From assembly GCF_000744815.1 (NCBI RefSeq), contig NZ_JQMQ01000005.1:5227801-5291800 (forward strand): a DNA stretch of 64,000 bases. The letters run 5' to 3'. Below are positions 62,554 through 64,000 of the stretch, piece after piece; positions within the stretch are counted from its first letter, which is position 1, and the number at the start of each line of letters is the position of its first letter. Under the pieces are notes generated by a model that worked only from the letters and a program-made list of their open reading frames with translations, searched no databases and was not told the DNA's origin. Source of the stretch: Phaeacidiphilus oryzae TH49 (GTDB taxonomy: Bacteria > Actinomycetota > Actinomycetes > Streptomycetales > Streptomycetaceae). Position numbers and translations under genes: made by a program.

Positions 62554-63906
62554 GTGACCGTACGCGCGGAGAGCGAGCGCGCAGCAGAGCGGGCCGACCG
62601 GCCGTTGCGGATCGCGCTGCTCTCCTATAAGGGGAATCCTTTCTGCGGGGGCCAGGGGGTGTACGTACGCCACCTCTCCCGCGAACTGGCCCGGCTCGGG
62701 CATTCGGTGGACGTGATCGGCGCCCAGCCCTACCCCGTCCTGGACGACGTCTCGGACGCGCCCGGCTCGGTGCGCCTGGTCGAGCTCCCCAGCCTGGACC
62801 TCTACCGCCAGCCCGACCCCTTCCGGACGCCCGCGCTCAGCGAGTTCCGGGACGCGATCGACCTCCTGGAGGTCGCCACCATGTGGACCGGCGGCTTCCC
62901 CGAGCCGCTGACCTTCTCCCTCCGCGCCCGCCGCCACCTGGCCAGGCACCGCGGCCGGTACGACGTGGTCCACGACAACCAGACCCTGGGCTACGGCCTC
63001 CTCGACGTAGAGCGCCACGGCTTCCCGCTGGTCACCACGATCCACCACCCGATCACCGTGGACCGGGAGTTGGAGCTGGCCGCCGCCCGGGCGAGCGGCA
63101 GCCTGCGGAAGCGCTTCGGGGTACGCCGCTGGTACGGCTTCACCCGGATGCAGAAGCGGGTGGCCCGCTGCCTCGGCTCGGTGGTCACCGTCTCCGGCAG
63201 CTCGGCGCGGGAGATCACCGAGCATCTGGGCGTCCACCCGAGCCGGGTGCACGTCGTGCCGATCGGGGCCGACGTGGACCTGTGGTCGCCGGACCCCTCC
63301 GTTCCGGTCGTCCCCGGGCGGATCGTCACCACCTCCAGCGCCGACGTCCCGCTGAAGGGCCTCGTCCATCTGGTGGAGGCGCTGGCGAAGGTCAGGACCG
63401 AGCGCGAGGCGCATCTGGTGGTCGTCGGCAAGTCCCGGGAGAAGGGCCCGGTCGCGGAGGCGATCCGGCGGCTCGGGCTGGAGAAGCAGATCACCTTCCG
63501 CAGCGGGATCAGCGACGACGAGTTCGTCGACCTGGTGCGCAGCGCCGAGGTCGCCTGCGTGCCCTCCCTCTACGAGGGCTTCTCGCTGCCGGCCGCGGAG
63601 GCCATGGCCACCGGGACACCGCTGGTCGCCACCACCGGCGGGGCCATCCCCGAGGTCGCCGGGCCGGACGGGGAGACCTGCCTGGCCGTGCCGCCCGGCG
63701 ACGCCGGCGCGCTGGCCGCCGCCCTCGGCCGGCTGCTCGACGACCCCGGGCTGCGGGCCCGGATCGGCGCGGCCGGCCGGTCCCGGGTGCTGGAGCGCTT
63801 CACCTGGAAGCGCGCGGCCGAGCTGACCGTGGAGCGCTACCGGGCCGCGATCGCCACCGGCGACGGGCGCCGGGCCCGCGAGGGCGCCGGCTGGCGGTAC
63901 GTCTGA
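62554..63906 (+). CDS. GT4-type glycosyltransferase
   Basis: A 450-residue GT-B enzyme. N-terminal acceptor domain begins LRIALLSYKGNPFCGGQGVY, with the Gly-rich loop. The donor half has IVTTSSADVPLKGLVHL, VVGKSREKG and the family acid pair in PSLYEGFSLPAAEAMA. GTG start after GAGAGGGG. Directly downstream another gene begins with a clear ribosome site, so an operon for a glycosylated lipid or polymer is likely. Substrate unknown. The KstR-pattern site upstream may link it to the steroid set. Confidence 0.85.
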   Translation: MTVRAESERAAERADRPLRIALLSYKGNPFCGGQGVYVRHLSRELARLGHSVDVIGAQPYPVLDDVSDAPGSVRLVELPSLDLYRQPDPFRTPALSEFRDAIDLLEVATMWTGGFPEPLTFSLRARRHLARHRGRYDVVHDNQTLGYGLLDVERHGFPLVTTIHHPITVDRELELAAARASGSLRKRFGVRRWYGFTRMQKRVARCLGSVVTVSGSSAREITEHLGVHPSRVHVVPIGADVDLWSPDPSVPVVPGRIVTTSSADVPLKGLVHLVEALAKVRTEREAHLVVVGKSREKGPVAEAIRRLGLEKQITFRSGISDDEFVDLVRSAEVACVPSLYEGFSLPAAEAMATGTPLVATTGGAIPEVAGPDGETCLAVPPGDAGALAAALGRLLDDPGLRARIGAAGRSRVLERFTWKRAAELTVERYRAAIATGDGRRAREGAGWRYV

Positions 63907-63978
63907 CCTCCCGCCCCGACTCCGTACCGTCCCGTCGTCCGACGCACCGTCAACTCCCTCGATAGGAGCACATCCACC

Positions 63979-64000
63979 GTGCTGACCGTGGACTTCTCCC
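63979..64000 (+). CDS. start of a further gene, cut by the window end
   Basis: GTG with ATAGGAG upstream begins a protein MLTVDFS before the window ends. In related genomes a SAM-dependent methyltransferase with such a start often follows this glycosyltransferase, as I recall. Seven codons cannot prove it. Confidence 0.45.

Overview
The window is high-G+C actinobacterial DNA. Dense GTG/ATG starts, 4-bp stop/start overlaps, a PAS/ANTAR/GAF signalling cluster, a GDT1-type gene with a Mn2+ riboswitch and the short palindromes typical of the group all point to Streptomyces or a close relative (Streptomycetaceae).

About 1-33.8 kb is a mobile element built like a temperate siphovirus but carrying a conjugation-style module. 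At 0.04-5.7 kb lie a multi-pass membrane protein, an FtsK/SpoIIIE (TraB-like) DNA translocase and several small membrane or helical proteins. A repeat/palindrome cluster directly after the translocase gene looks like a conjugative transfer locus (clt). At 5.8-8.6 kb are a lipoprotein, an orphan beta-class DNA methyltransferase and a two-gene minus-strand cargo pair (membrane coiled-coil protein and lipoprotein). From 8.8 to 32.2 kb the order is that of an HK97-fold siphophage: HTH protein, HNH endonuclease, small and large terminase, portal, MuF-like protein, scaffold, major capsid, a GT4 glycosyltransferase, four head-tail connector/completion proteins, tail tube, frameshifted tail chaperones G/GT, a 1646-residue tape measure, distal tail proteins (one frameshifted), GH25 endolysin, two small membrane proteins and a membrane-anchored collagen-like protein. 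A HigBA-like toxin-antitoxin pair with a third overlapping gene follows at 32.4-33.8 kb. No integrase or lytic repressor is visible, so the lysogeny module probably lies left of the window.

About 34-37.6 kb holds accessory genes (HAD phosphatase, XRE/TPR regulator, two small proteins), then several hairpins and a tRNA-Val(UAC) gene on the minus strand. Its 3' end faces the element and is a plausible integration boundary.

From 37.8 kb on, the content looks chromosomal. One block is a CheB-like/CheR-PAS pair plus two ANTAR proteins. It is followed by a GDT1-type transporter with a yybP-ykoY riboswitch, a FetB-like permease, an aldo/keto reductase and a peptidoglycan-binding protein. A set spread over 47.5-62.3 kb resembles part of the mycobacterial cholesterol side-chain pathway: CYP125-like P450, FadA5-like thiolase, aldehyde dehydrogenase, 3Fe-4S ferredoxin and a KstR-like repressor. 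KstR-like operator sequences lie in the matching promoters, and one lies upstream of a GT4 glycosyltransferase. Between these are a three-gene operon ending in an M48 protease, a GntR-TetR fusion regulator with a divergent DHA2-type exporter, a secreted prenyltransferase-repeat protein and an MBL-fold hydrolase. The window ends 22 bases into a further gene.
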